NCBI RefSeq assembly: GCF_030272615.1
Contig: NC_081409.1
Span: 473,366,573-473,430,572, forward strand
Reading direction: 5' to 3'
DNA length: 64,000 nucleotides
From: Cryptomeria japonica
Taxonomy: Eukaryota > Streptophyta > Pinopsida > Cupressales > Cupressaceae
A program made the translations under genes and the position numbers. Positions 1 to 11,341 of this stretch are shown here, piece after piece (position 1 is the stretch's first letter; every line of letters begins with the position of its first letter). The notes beneath the pieces were generated by a model, which made no database searches, had not been told where the DNA came from, and saw nothing but the letters and a program-made list of their open reading frames with translations.

Positions 1-137
1 TATATATATCAAAAAAAAATTAATATGGAATTCGTACGTTATTTAAACGATATTTTTATATATATATTTTTAAGGAAATTTACATAATATATCGAATAGT
101 AATTAACAACTGGTGATCTTTAATTAACACGGTATTC

Positions 138-272
138 AAAAAACACATAGTGATTCTATCTGAGCATCCGGAGAACTTAGAAAAAGGAATCGAAAATGTT
201 AAAGTATTTAAAGTTCGTCATGGAAATTTTGAAAACTCAACTGATATGCTAACAAGATCATCAGAAACTTAA
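138..272 (+). pseudogene. Possible Ty1-copia RNase H C-terminal tail
   Basis: An open stretch of 44 codons ends in TAA at 270-272. It begins with KKHI and ends with STDMLTRSSET. This recalls the C-terminus of plant copia polyproteins, where a TKHI-like motif is followed about 35 residues later by a PADMLTK-like motif. No upstream RT is visible because the window starts here. The assignment rests on these two short motifs and their spacing only, so it is tentative. Confidence 0.35.
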
Positions 273-950
273 TAATGTGTCGATTGGAAGAAAATGATAC
301 CTTCTTTTAGTAAAATAAATAGTTTAGTTATTTCTTCCCCGATGATGTGAAATAGATAATGGAAAAGATGGCAAGTTTATTTTATGTTTTCGCTTGTGTG
401 AAGTACTGGCAAGGCTTAGCTAGGTTTGTTTTTGGACTCTGTCATCTATTTACTTGTGTTGGTCATGGCTGGGTATGTCCCTAGTTAGAGTATCGTTAGT
501 CATTAGAACCTGTAATTGCTTTGAAGTGTTCAGTTGGATCCGCTTCAAAAGGGATCATTATGTAAACTCCGACCGAGGTGTCTATTGTATAGTGGTTGTG
601 TTTGCCCAAGTGGAAAGGATGTAAAAGACTTATAAAATTATGTATTCCTAATGATATTAATGCCAGAGGGGTCTTGCAGCTGAGCAGACCCGGAGATGTA
701 GCCCCTTAGGGGTGAACTCCTAGATCATATTTGTGTTATGCGATGTTTTAGCTTCCCTTGTTTCATGCTTTAAGTTATCATGTATGGTTGTTATCTTGTA
801 TAAGTGTATGGTGGAAATTTAAGGAATTTAAATCTAAGTGCATAAAATTATTCATCTTGATAAATGTAGTAATCAGGTTCATAAAACATTGTAAATTATG
901 ATTTTGGAAAAGTATTTGGTTTATGTTAATTAAAGGAAATAATGGTGGAA
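273..950. other. Non-coding stretch, possible copia 3' UTR/LTR remnant
   Basis: No supportable gene. If the preceding copia tail is real, this is where its 3' UTR and LTR would lie. A GC-richer patch around 655-725 stands out from the AT-rich surroundings. I could not place LTR ends or a target duplication. Confidence 0.25.
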
Positions 951-951
951 A

Positions 952-1835
952 GAATCTCATTAGGATACCATTAATGTTTTAGCTTGATATAAGTTGGTAA
1001 ATCGAACGAATGTGAATGGGTAACAAAGTTAGAATTAATGTTGTAATTTCTAACTTGAAAATCTAAAGGATGAACCTCATATAGGTATTTACCTTTTTAT
1101 CTTAGTCAATGAGCATCGTCATGTTAGTTATATCGCACTTTATTGGATGAATTTGTTTAGTTATTTATGTTTTAATCTTAACAAATAATCCTTACCAGAT
1201 TAATTTGATAATTGGGTGATCTCAACTAGTTATCCATGTTATAACCCTATTAAATAAATCTCTTTATGATTGCTAAAATTGAATTGAAAAGGGAAGGATT
1301 CATAGAGTTGTTTATATCTTACTCCTAGTAAATGTATCTCTTCATATTAACTTCATTTAACTAAAAAGAGTGACATGCAATAAGATAGTTTATTCAAATC
1401 CTAATGGGAGAACATCACTATGAACTTATATTTTAATCCTATAATGATGAATATCATCTTGCTAACTATATTTTAATTTAAAGGATGAACTCATGTGTTC
1501 CTAATACCTTTTCACCTTAATGAATTGAGTCCATCTAATAGCACTATTAAAGCTTCAATGAATGAACTCTATGGCTTCTTGCATCTTATCCTCCATAAAA
1601 GAACTATGACTCATTAGTTGGTTATGCTTGAATTCAAATGATGGAACCCCACTCTATTAATGGAAGTTTAATCCTTAATGAACGAATCTCATCTTATTAG
1701 CCATACTTTTAATGTTTAAGAAAGATATCAAATGTGGGTGGTTATCTTAAAACCAATGAATTAACTTCATTATATTTATCACATTGAACCTTAAGGGAGG
1801 CCTCTTAAATTAAATAGGTGTTAATATGAATTGAG
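952..1835. repeat. Degenerate 38-40 bp tandem repeat (minisatellite)
   Basis: A GAATGAACTCAT-like motif recurs with regular spacing. Unit starts read by eye are about 1369, 1408, 1446, 1484, 1522, 1560, 1601, 1640, 1680, 1720, 1758 and 1797, so intervals are 38-41 bp. Units run roughly as GATGAATCTCATCTTATTAG followed by an ACTTTTAATCCTTAAT-like half. Earlier, more degraded units can be followed back to about 952 (for example at 1069, 1145 and 1214). No coding frame persists. Similar subrepeat arrays are known in plant retrotransposon UTRs and as young satellites; which applies here is open. Confidence 0.65.
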
Positions 1836-2173
1836 TAAATAATCTCATGATAGCCTCCTAACCACCCAAAGTAAATGAACGCTTCCTAAAATTCTAAGAC
1901 ATCAATTCATTGAATATACATATGACCTTGTCAAATGCATTATCTCGTAACTAAGTCATCCAGTTGATTGGATCAATTGACGCAAGTTGAGTTAGGTGTA
2001 AGGTTATGTAATCATGTTGGGAAACTCCTTAGGATCATTTAGCCTTCTGCTGTGCTATCTAAGTTTTTATTAACTCTAGTTTATCTTGAGGTTGTAACTT
2101 ATCAGTAATACTCTTAACTATTATTACAAAAAAAAATATTTACACTCTATTTGAGTGTTTTTAACTTAAACCC

Positions 2174-2986
2174 TTAGGGGTTTCCTGGCGGGGCATTACA
2201 AGGAATAGGCTGAATATCTTCCTTAGGAGGGAGATTAGTTCTTTCCATGAGGGGAAGAACTTCATCTTCAAGTATGATAGGAATGTCAAGTGTTGGGGAT
2301 CTAGGTTGACTTAAGGATAAGATCACATCTTTCTTCCATTTTTTATAAGATTGGAAAAGAGCATTGCTCCTTTGTGGAAAAGATTGAAATTTCTTAGGCC
2401 CAAAGAAATCAATAGGAATGCCAAGGCTTCTTTTAGATGGTCTAAATAAGCTATGGTTCACAGTTATGTTTACGTAATTATGAGGAAATTTCAAACACAT
2501 GGATTGGAGAAGCAATAGCCTTCATGGAAGATAGCCAAGGATAGCCCAAATTCACATGGAATTGCTCGGAAGAGTGTATGATAACAAAGTCAACATCCAT
2601 AGATTGAGTATGAACTTAAATAAGAAGAGTGATAGAGCCAATGGTAGGACAAAAGAATCCATCAAATAAATTCACAACTACATTAGAGGCATCATATATT
2701 GTTTATGCGATCGTAAAGTGAAAAGATAATCCTTAGTGATGTTGTTAACCACACAAGAGGGATCAACAAGAGCGCCACAACAAGGTATATCCTTAACCTT
2801 CGCAACTATGTATAAAGGGCCATTAGGTGCTCTAATGGTCTCACTAGGATCAAATGTAATATAAGAATCCTTGGGCATATCTTGTTGTTCTACCATATTT
2901 ACCAAGTTTAGAGCCACATAAGTGAATTCCTCAAAGGAGAAAGAAGTATACTCAATCTCAATCACGTTAGAGATATGGGAAGTCAA
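2174..2986 (-). pseudogene. Ty3-gypsy aspartic protease (element A)
   Basis: Follows gag after a stop and a frame change. The N-terminal part carries CGALVDPSCVVNNITKDYL, which aligns with the VLVDxGSSLN active-site region of plant gypsy proteases; the usual DTG/DNG triad reads DPS here, so the catalytic motif is damaged. Further along, in shifted frame, come VNLGYPWLSSMKAI and HVCLKFPHNYVNIT, matching the conserved LLGRPWIH...LKF block that ends plant gypsy proteases. A run of roughly 80 residues (SKRSLGIPIDFFGPKK onward) continues to the stop at 2174 and is probably the protease-RT linker. Inactive. Confidence 0.7.
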
Positions 2987-3029
2987 AGGATCAGTAAAAA
3001 AATTTAAGATTTTGATTAGGAGGAGCTAC

Positions 3030-4901
3030 TTATTTATTTCCCTTATCATTCACACCTGCCACAGATATAGTATTGTTATCAATCAAATCTTGAATCTTAC
3101 TTTTCAATGTGAAACATTGCTCAGTATCATGACTAGGCTGATGATGAAATTGACAAAAGGAATTTCTATCAAAATAAGGGGATGCAAGTTTAGAAGGATC
3201 AACTTTTTTTACATGAGGAAGTTTGATAACATTTATTTGCAACAACTGAGACATAATACTATGTAAAGATTCATTCAAAGGAGTGATATGTCTTTCTCTT
3301 ATGAAAATTTTAGAAATAGAAGGCACACCTGTTGTAGCATTCACATTGTTGTTGTTGATTGTATCATTGAACTTGATGAAGCTTTTTGTTGGTTTGAAAT
3401 TTGCAAATGGTTGTTGAACATTCTCCCCTTTAACACTCAGAGCCATAGGAGTAGATTGCTCCATCTGACTCATAGCCAGTTGATAATTGTGGAGTGTTGC
3501 GCACAACTGCAGAAAGGAAGTAAACTCAAACAAAAGAAGCTTTTCGCTAATATCTTTTTGTAAATTAGAAATGAAAACTCATTGAATATCAGTATTAGGT
3601 ACATGAAAAGAAATTTGACCACACAAATTCTTATATCTACCAATGAAATCATACACTTTTTCTTTAACACCTTGTTTACAATGCATTAAATCAGTCAAAG
3701 TGATTTTAGGACCAATGTTATTTTGAAATTGTTGACTGAAAGCATTTGATAGTTGTTGAAAAGAAGTGATAAAATAATAAGGAAAAGAGAAATACCATTG
3801 TAAAGACTTATCTCTTAATTTTCTTGTAAACAATCTTTGATCATAAGAAAAATCAGTACACAAGGTTTGAAATGTTTTGACATGTGTGAAAGGATCACCT
3901 TTTCCGTTATAGAGTTCTAATTGAGGGACCTCAACATGCTTAGGTTGGATGGCTTTAACAATATCAACAGAAATTGGGCTCACAACATCAAAGGTGGGCA
4001 CACTAAACTTGGATTGACTCATAGAAGCAATTTGTTGTTGTAAGGAAGACACAGTTTGAGCAAGATTGTTAATGGTTGCTTCGGTAGAAGAATTGATGTT
4101 AGACATGGTTAATTGAGAAGGTGGTGTGATGTTATTGAAGGAAGGCAAGGATTGAGAATAAGGTGTTGGGACATTATGATAAGTAGGCATAGGTGATGAT
4201 TGAGTAGGAAATGGGACACTCAAAGGAGGAACAAAATTGTTGAATGAATTTCCCCCTTGTGTCACATTGACTGGTTGAGGGATAATAGGAATACTTATGG
4301 AAGACATTGGTAAAGATGGAGGATTAAATGAAGAAGAGGGATTTCCCCCATGTCCAATGGTTGTAGGAATGACATTTTGAGTTGATGTAGCCATGATGTT
4401 TGAAGTGAAAGTGGGAATAATAGCCATTGAAGTGGTCAAAAGAATAGAAGAATTGGTTTTATTTGAAGGTTGTGAATAACCTAAGTTCTCAGCACAACTC
4501 TTGATAGGCATGACATTAGAATCAACAATATGAGCAATGCCATGCAATATATCAATTCCATTCTTATCACTTTGAAACATGTGTTTAAGACCTTCAATTA
4601 ATGGAAGAGCTTCACTATTAGGGTATTCTTGGGACATCCATTGTTGAAAGTTATCAAATTGATTGTCCAATTTTGAAAATTGATCTATGGAGACCCTAGT
4701 TAATGATTCTTCTTCATCGTGGGATTCATCAATGGGATAGATAGGGACACGATTAGGATGGGAAGAATTAGCGTTATCCTCATTAAAGAAGTCACCCAAA
4801 TTAGGCTCCATGTCCTCAGTAATTAAACCTTGGGAAGCCTTAATTCTAATAATTTGTCTAACAAGGATAGTGTAGGTAGGACTAATAGTGGTGAAACTCA
4901 T
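3030..4901 (-). pseudogene. gag: Ty3-gypsy gag polyprotein (element A)
   Basis: Structural capsid/nucleocapsid protein of an LTR retrotransposon. I place the start at the ATG at 4901 (MSFTTISPTYT) because the 69 codons upstream are hydrophobic leader translation. One reading frame of about 624 codons runs to 3030, interrupted by a single in-frame TGA at 3579-3581. A low-complexity, Ser/Pro/Asn-rich central region is followed by the capsid-like block LELYNGKGDPFTHVKTFQ and LQWYFSFP, typical of the retrotransposon gag family. Near the C-terminus FCQFHHQPSHDTEQC is a C-x2-H-x4-H-x4-C knuckle, followed by KSKIQDLID. Apart from the one stop it is well preserved. Confidence 0.8.
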
Positions 4902-5875
4902 GTAATAGAGGGAAAATTGAAATTTTGAATTTTGAACAAAGCTTACAAAATTGAGTAATGCAGAATTTAAGAAAACAATGATTAAACAATTTGAACTTTG
5001 TTGGAAGAAGAAAATGACACAATTTCCAAAATAATAAATCAAAGGAAATTGGAATTTTAAAATTAGGGCCAAGGGGATACCACTTAATTTTAAAATTAAT
5101 AAAACCAAAATTTTTAAAATCCGGGCAGATTATAATTAACCTCTTAATTTTAAAATTTTTCTTGAAATTTAAAATGTTGAACTTTGGAGGTATTTTTTAT
5201 GTTAGAGGGATCAAAATTTGACAAAATCACCAATCTTCTGGATTTAGGTTATTAAATGCAGTCATAACAGTCTCTCAAAATTTTAGGAAAAAAGCCAAGG
5301 ACTGTGGCAGGAATGCACATGGTCCGACCAACTTTTTTCAAAATGTTCAAGGATGAATATTACGATGATTTTAAAGCTAACCCCCAAAAATTGGTGAATT
5401 TTACGATTTCGAGATAGGTGAAATTAAGGTTCAAATGTGAGAACAGGACCCTATTAGGGTTTTGAAGAAAAAGATGAATTGAATTGTAAATTTGAAAAGG
5501 GTCAAACCAAAAGGATAGGGACACCTTGGAAAATGTTTTAGAAATCTGAATTTGAATGAAATTGATTGAAATTTGTACAAAATCCAATTAATTTTGAAAA
5601 TTAGGGTTTTATGGCCTAACCACTCAATTTTTGAAATTTGAATTTTGAAAAGAAGAGGGCAATTGAAAATTTGAATTGTAGACAGAAGATCAATTTGAAA
5701 ATAGTCACAAATCTAAAAATTAAATGGAAATTCAATGTTTGCACAAGTTCAATATTATTTTTAAAAATTAGGGTTTTGACAATTAACCTCTTGATTTTGT
5801 GAATTTGATTTGCAAATTGAACAAGGCAATGAAGAAATTGAATTTGACAAACAAAACAATTTTTCAGATCTAAGA
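4902..5875 (-). other. Untranslated leader of element A with recurring AT-rich motif
   Basis: Nearly one kilobase lies between the primer-site-like junction and gag, with no gene. A motif of the form AATTTTAAAAATTAGGGTTTT followed by TTAACCTCTTAATTTT recurs in degraded form near 5065, 5130, 5600 and 5770, and related copies occur at about 9075 and 9728 in element B. A second shared block (5270-5345) resembles 9530-9605, both containing ACATGGTCC. I see no other structure. Confidence 0.5.
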
Positions 5876-5896
5876 CAATTGTTGGTTCCCAAAATG
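5876..5896 (-). other. Putative primer-binding site and LTR end (element A)
   Basis: Read on the minus strand, an LTR end (...CA, complement of TG at 5895-5896) is followed by three T residues and TGGGAACCAACAATTG. A primer site must start TGG because tRNAs end in CCA. The same spacing and near-identical sequence recur at 9178-9196. I cannot name the tRNA with confidence. Confidence 0.4.
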
Positions 5897-7150
5897 GATG
5901 ATAGGTTTACACTGCTATAGGGCAGAGGCCAAGATGATTTCCTCCAAATATCTATGGAGAGCCACCTCCAACTATCAATATCTGTCAGGCTTGGACCAAC
6001 AATAACAAGGACAAAAATTCCTTCTATGCTTTAGGCTCTACAGAAATAGGGAGGGTGATCCGTCAGTAAGATATCCTACTCTCTACAACGATACTCAGGA
6101 ACTTGGTGAAACAAAGCAGATTATCTCATAATAAGACTCGACAAAAAGGGAGAATGCTCAAGGATGGAAAATCCTTCAGTGATCCTCAACCTTAAGCTGG
6201 AGTATGAGAGAGGGTGAGACAAATTTTAGAAAATGCATAAATATTAGCAAATGATATTCTGATATTTATGAGATTCATTCTGAGAAATCATAAAGAAGAT
6301 AAACTGGAAGCTAAAAACCTAATGACATTTTCTAGTGAATACCAGTGCCTTATTCATTTGGGTTACAGAGTCTATGAAAATTGTTACTGAAAATGTGATA
6401 AAATTTCATCTAATAGCTAGTCTAGCCTAAAACAATACTACCTTAATATATTGTTCTACTTACAATCCTTAACCTAGACTGCTTATCAAATCCTATGACA
6501 AGCCTTATTTTCTCTATAATCTCATTCAAGCATTTTAATTAACCCCTTGGAATAAAGCATTGAATGGAAGAATACATACATCATAACAATAAAATAAACA
6601 AACAAAACCCTTGATCCTATTTGCTTAAAAGAAGATAAAATCACACACAGTAGAGTAAAGATTAGGAAAATATATATGCATTAATATCATAAGCTATCTT
6701 TTATCAGATGATAGCCAACAAATTCAAATACATAATGACCCACTTGAAAAAGGGAACCTGCAACTGTTCTATTACTTTTTTGCTCAACAAAATAACATTA
6801 CAATCCCTGTTATTTCCTATGAATCTCTAGAACTACTTTGGACCTAACCCTGCAGAAAAGATCTATTTTATAGAGATCTTTCTCATAAAATTTGGACCCT
6901 AACTAATGGCCTTGAATTCCCTTTTATATAAAACAAGGGAGAGGCAAGCTTTAGACAACAAGACACTTGTTAGTAGCAAATTCATTCTTTGATAATTAGC
7001 CCTAAAAGGTCGTATACAATTCTGTTTCAAAAATGTCCACATGTCCATGCACTGGCACCTGTGAATCATCGTTCTCTAACTGAAAATTGGTAGGAGAAAA
7101 ACCATTTGAGCCATTTTGTTGTTGCCCTAACACCTTTGGATGGAGTGTGA
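5895..7150 (-). repeat. Probable 5' LTR of element A (right end not defined)
   Basis: Starts on the plus strand with TG immediately beyond the putative primer site. It holds no coding region and includes a TATA-box-like sequence on the minus strand (6921-6931), as expected of an LTR promoter driving the minus-strand element. No second LTR is available for comparison and I could not find the outer boundary, so the right end is approximate. Confidence 0.4.
6921..6931 (-). promoter_or_regulatory. TATA box in LTR of element A
   Basis: The minus strand reads TTATATAAAAG, a good plant TATA box, oriented to transcribe through the leader into gag of element A. It lies about 1 kb upstream of the putative primer-binding site. 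Confidence 0.45.
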
Positions 7151-8668
7151 GATGTTGTATTTTTATCCAATAGAGCATTTCCCTTCCTTAGAAAGGGAAA
7201 CATGATCCCAAAAAGAGGTAAAGTCACCCCTCAAGCTAGAGGAGGAACTCAACCTTCATGCCCAGGATCAGAGGGAGTGGGAGGGGGAGTTAGAGGGAAA
7301 ATATAATATACTAGGAAGGGGTTGCAACTTCCATGCAACTACATGGATGGATTTTTGTCGCTCCCTACCCAGACATGTTACTTTTTCATTCCTTTGTGGG
7401 CTTTTCTCAGAACCCTCTGCCACCCAGAGACTGAGTAGACACATAGGTTGTGCCATGCGTGACCTTTTTTCATAAGAAAAGGCTTTCATGCCCCCTCTAG
7501 AAATCCTCCCCACTTTCATATCCCCTTTGGCAATAGACATACTCACACATGCGAGAAAAAATCCATCCGGTATCACAATGTATTGCAACTCCATCTACAA
7601 GCCTACTCAAACATCATTTCCTCTGCAGAAAGAAAAACTACAATTAGAGAATGAAAAGGCTTCATACTCTTCTACCAATTTGATCACCACCTTGTTGTAT
7701 TTATAGTTGAACAATAATTCATCATGTAGTTCTTGTTCTTTAAACATCATCACTTTAGTGTTCTCAATTTACTCTACCAGCTATGGACACTAGAATTCAT
7801 GCATATCACATCTACTGCATTCTTCTATCAAGGTTCATCTGATGTGAGTGATTTCATCCTAATTTTATTATTTCTTTTAGTGTACAATCTCCTACTTTAG
7901 GATCTCTATCAACAAGAAAATCTTTGAATTCATCAAAGAACTTGTGATCCATCACACTTGAACTGGAAGCTTATCCAAATCCTTTCACATCTTTGAGCTA
8001 TGATCTTTGATTGTCAAATCAATCCTGAATCCCATTCATTCTGCCTTTTCCCGCGAGCTATGACTAGTGCCTCCAAAATCCCTCCAAACTTCTCATTTGA
8101 AACTCAGCCACAGATCTTATCCAACTTGGAAAATCTAATGGTCATTTCTTGCCAACTTAGCTCTTTGACTTTCCATCTGTATCTGTGGACCCAAAAAATC
8201 CTAACTGAATAGTGCAATATCATTCTTTGACCAAGTTCCATCAGCAACCTCTCTGTAAGTCTTCCTGATCAGCTCGAGACATGTGACATCATCTCGTGGT
8301 ACTGCAGTCTTTAATCTCCCTACAACTTCCATCGTGAGAATACAAGGTCTGTCTGATCTATTCAAACTTTACCATCTAGTATACTGCCTGTTAACTCTCC
8401 CACCACTTAAAAATTAAGCACATTTTACCTCAAGATAAAAATTTTTTGTTCATTCTGAGAACATGCAAATTGATGGGACTCTTAGTAACTTGATCTTTAT
8501 TTCCTGCGAACTGGTAACACAATGCTTTTGACCAGTTACACTACTAACCTTGTCAGTTTCCACCAATAACACGCGACACAATATCGAAATGCCGCAGTCA
8601 TTAAAATCCTCGCATCTTTGATCATGGGGAAGTGCTACCATCCTGTCTTTAACAAACAGTCAGAGTAT
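7151..8668. other. Unassigned region with a degenerate internal duplication
   Basis: No gene family is recognised. On the minus strand two stretches, about 8470-8640 and 8230-8352, look like divergent copies of one unit: both contain an ACTGC(G/A)G block followed by related sequence, and translated fragments share a V(L)P-D pattern. A stretch around 7900-8150 loosely resembles resistance-gene-like sequence (a NEWDSGL string), but frames break too often to claim it. ORFs at 7268-7706 have no recognisable content. A 23-base stretch at 7315-7337 nearly matches 63172-63194. Confidence 0.3.
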
Positions 8669-8944
8669 TTAGGACCTTTTGAACTTCATAAAATACAAGC
8701 ATGGGCATAAATATTTTAAAAGGGAACCGGTAATAGGAATGTTATGCGCTTGACTTAGGGAAATTATTATTTCATGAACTAGTTGATCAATACTTTGCTT
8801 AGAGAATAAGATGGCCCCGCTCATGGAAAGGGTACCCTCGGCTTTAAGTGGGAAAAAAGTAATAGAAAAATATATCATTTCTAGGGTTTTTTTCACAAAA
8901 TGTAAGAATTTTTGATAAACCCTAAACCCTAGACCTTGGATCAT
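8669..8944 (-). pseudogene. Unrecognised 91-codon ORF, possibly the 5' end of gag of element B
   Basis: The ORF begins right where the AT-rich leader of element B ends (about 8945), which is where a gag ORF would start. An internal ATG at 8824 (MSGAILFSKQ) is an alternative start. The protein has no motif I recognise and is cut off after about 50 further residues. It could equally be chance translation of non-coding DNA. The antisense side carries AAACCCTAAACCCTAG at about 8916-8931. Confidence 0.15.
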
Positions 8945-9194
8945 TCACAGAAGATACAAGTAAAACCTGAAAATCAATGTTTTGAGCTCAAAAATTGAAA
9001 ATTCCATGCAATCAATTTTTTCAGAGATATCAACAATAACAAGCAATTTTTACAAAACACAAGTTCAATTTAAATTTTAAAAACTAGGGTTTTGAATGAA
9101 TTAACCACTAAGTTTGCATAAAAATAAAACTTGCAAATGAAAAATATGCAATGATTTTCAGAATAAAGCATGTAAGACGTCAGGTTCACCAAAA
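8945..9194 (-). other. Leader remnant of a second minus-strand gypsy element (element B)
   Basis: AT-rich sequence with the CTAGGGTTTTGAATGAATTAACC version (about 9087-9109) of the leader motif seen in element A. It ends at a primer-site-like junction: the minus strand of 9191-9178 reads TGGTGAACCTGACG, preceded by TTT and an LTR-like CA end at 9195. Architecture and spacing match element A exactly. Gag and pol are missing or unrecognisable. Confidence 0.4.
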
Positions 9195-10500
9195 TGTAGT
9201 GTTGAAAAAGGTGAATGAATGAGATCTAGAGGAAAGCTTTTCTTCCCTCTGAGGAGAGATGAAATTTTCGCTTTGGATTTCCCTTCAAACACTTTTCATG
9301 CATTACATTAGAAGAGGGGGGAAATACACTAGATTCAATCTCTAGAGAATGAGATTGAATTATAAGTAATATAAGAATGGCAAGTTAATCCCCTCTTCTA
9401 TAATGAGATTTGAATTGAATTGTGTACTTATAACCAAGTGAAAAAGTGACAAAGATCTGATTATAACTCGAGATAGAAGTCTAGGATGAAGTTGTGCACC
9501 TGGATCTAGCAATAATCTGTCAAGACAAAGCCGCCCTGTGAATTTTAGAAAAAGTTGCCCGGACCGTGGTGAGGGTGTACATGGTCCTCTGAAAAATCTA
9601 CAAAATGAAAAGGGTTTTTTTCCACCTCTGCAAATGGAGTACAAATCTGAAAGTACAGTTGCGCACCTGCAACCTACACACAGAAAAGAGAGGGAAAGGT
9701 GTTGAGATTAAGGGTTTTCCTTCAGGTCAAACCCTAGTTTTAAAATTAACCAAATGATGAAAGAAAGTACTTGCAAGTAAATGTAAAAGAAAGACTAAAC
9801 TTTAAATCACCTCAAGGGAGGTTGTGATAGAAATTTTCATAGAATTTCTTGTATGAAGTTGAATGTTAGAATGAATCTCCTCTTCAATGGTTGAATCTTT
9901 GACTTGAATGCAACACCTAGCCTTGAAGGGAGACTTGAGAATTATCAATGATGGAAAGGAATACTTGAATGCTTGAACTTATGCTCGCCTTATTGCTTAT
10001 CCAAATTTTTTGATCGTTGAACTTATGCAAATGAGAGGGAAAATATAACTTATATACTCATCAATTACGATTAATTGACTGATTTTCCATCATAGGCCGA
10101 CACTGGGGGAGTTTTTCTGCTCAATGTACAACCTCCAATGCAAAATTGGAAAGGGTCTTGCACCAAATGGGGCAGGGAGAGGGGGTACCACTCCCTTATC
10201 CTGCCCTTTTTTCTAGGAAAGGATGCAGTTTAGGCAGTGCAAAGGGCAAGAAAGATGCATTTTTTGGGAGTTGAGAAAGTCTCGGGTCTCCAATCAAGCT
10301 TAAGGATTCGATTTGCATGCATGAGGACCCTAATGTGGTCGACAATTTCAAGGGTTACAATTTCATGACACTACATTCATTCATGAATAGTGAGTGCATA
10401 AGCTTTATCAACATATTAGTCCAAGACACAACTTCATCCACATAAATTATAATTAATCTACTAATATCAAAGAGACTATCAGAGCTCAAATATAAAAGTT
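9195..10500 (-). repeat. Probable LTR of element B (outer end not defined)
   Basis: Begins TG directly beyond the putative primer site. A minus-strand TATA-like GTATATAAG sits at 10050-10058. Within it, 9530-9605 resembles part of the leader of element A, so the boundary between LTR and leader in this family is uncertain. No long ORF; the 94-codon ORF at 9360-9644 (-) has no recognisable domain. Confidence 0.35.
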
Positions 10501-10546
10501 TTTATCACATTCTCTCATAAAGGATGAGTCAGGGAGGGGCACTACA

Positions 10547-11341
10547 CTTACATCAAACCATATTTCTCCCCTTAGGGAGGGGGACTAACTCCCAAGTGTC
10601 ATTCCTCATCACAGAACTATACTATTCCTCCATAGCTAGGTCCCACTCGTAAGCCCTAGATGATTCCTAAAATGTTTATCGATCGGAAGCAATAGAAATG
10701 TATGCATGTGGAAGTTCCTAATGTTGTGATCAAGTCCTTCATGTTCATGAAGGATCTCCAATGAGAGAACTTGATGACTCAAGTTTCTATCAAGCCAATC
10801 AAGGTCTAGGTGGAGATGGAGGATGAGGCTCCTCAACTACAAGTGGATCCTATGATGGTGGAACCCTACAAGTCAGAGTTGAAGGGGTCTCATCAAATCA
10901 ATCTCAACACTATCCATAATGGAGGAAGGCAGAGGAGGAAGTGAGGCCAAGATAGGAGAGCTTTCCTCAAAGTGAACACTCCTCTCAATAAAACATGATG
11001 TGTCTCTCGATCCATGAATCGATATGCCTTAACACCCTTAGTATATCCAACAAATAAGCAAGGCCTACTCTGAGGATCTAATTCCTTGTGTTTATGTGGA
11101 GGAATGTGAGTGCATGCTAGACACCGAAAGAATTTGAAATGTCACATAATCAATTTTCTCCCAACCCAAGCCTCAAAAAGAGGGATACCCTTCAAAGCTT
11201 TGTGAGGAATCTGATTTTGGATGTGTTTGGTACAACTAATAGCCTCTATCCAAAAGGTTGGATCAAGAGAATGTGCATGTATCATATAGATAGTCATCTC
11301 CTTGAGATTTCTATTCTTCCTTTCTACACTAACTCATTTGA
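10547..11341 (-). pseudogene. pol: Ty1-copia integrase C-terminus to RT N-terminus fragment
   Basis: The minus-strand frame starting near 11341 reads VERKNRNLKEM, the conserved end of the copia integrase core, then HSLDPTFWIEAI and PHKALKGIPLFEAW. One TGA follows, then HFKFFRCLACTHIP and CLFVGYTKGVKAYRFMD, the usual copia integrase C-terminal region. After a Pro-rich linker (EEPHPPSPPRP) with several stops comes WDLAMEE and NDTWELVPLPKGRN, the start of the copia reverse transcriptase. Homology ends at about 10547, where WVYK-like sequence is expected, so it is truncated at both ends and inactive. Confidence 0.85.

Larger units (their letters stand above)
2165..5894 (-). mobile_element. Truncated Ty3-gypsy retrotransposon (element A): leader, gag, protease
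   Basis: On the minus strand the order is primer-site-like sequence (5891-5876), a long AT-rich leader (to about 4902), gag (4901-3030) and aspartic protease (2986-2174). The sequence then stops abruptly near 2165 with no reverse transcriptase, integrase or 3' LTR. The gag zinc knuckle has the C-x2-H-x4-H-x4-C form also seen in element 1 of this window, which points to the same broad Tat-like group. The element is therefore a 3'-truncated fossil. Confidence 0.75.

Noticed and set aside
3579-5108. Full 509-codon minus-strand ORF as the gag start
   Set aside because: The first 69 codons are hydrophobic, low-complexity translation of AT-rich leader. The ATG at 4901 starts protein-like sequence, so I moved the start there.
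7700-8220. NB-ARC-type resistance gene fragment on the minus strand
   Set aside because: A few strings (such as NEWDSGL) are suggestive, but no P-loop, GLPL or MHD motif is seen and the frames break repeatedly.
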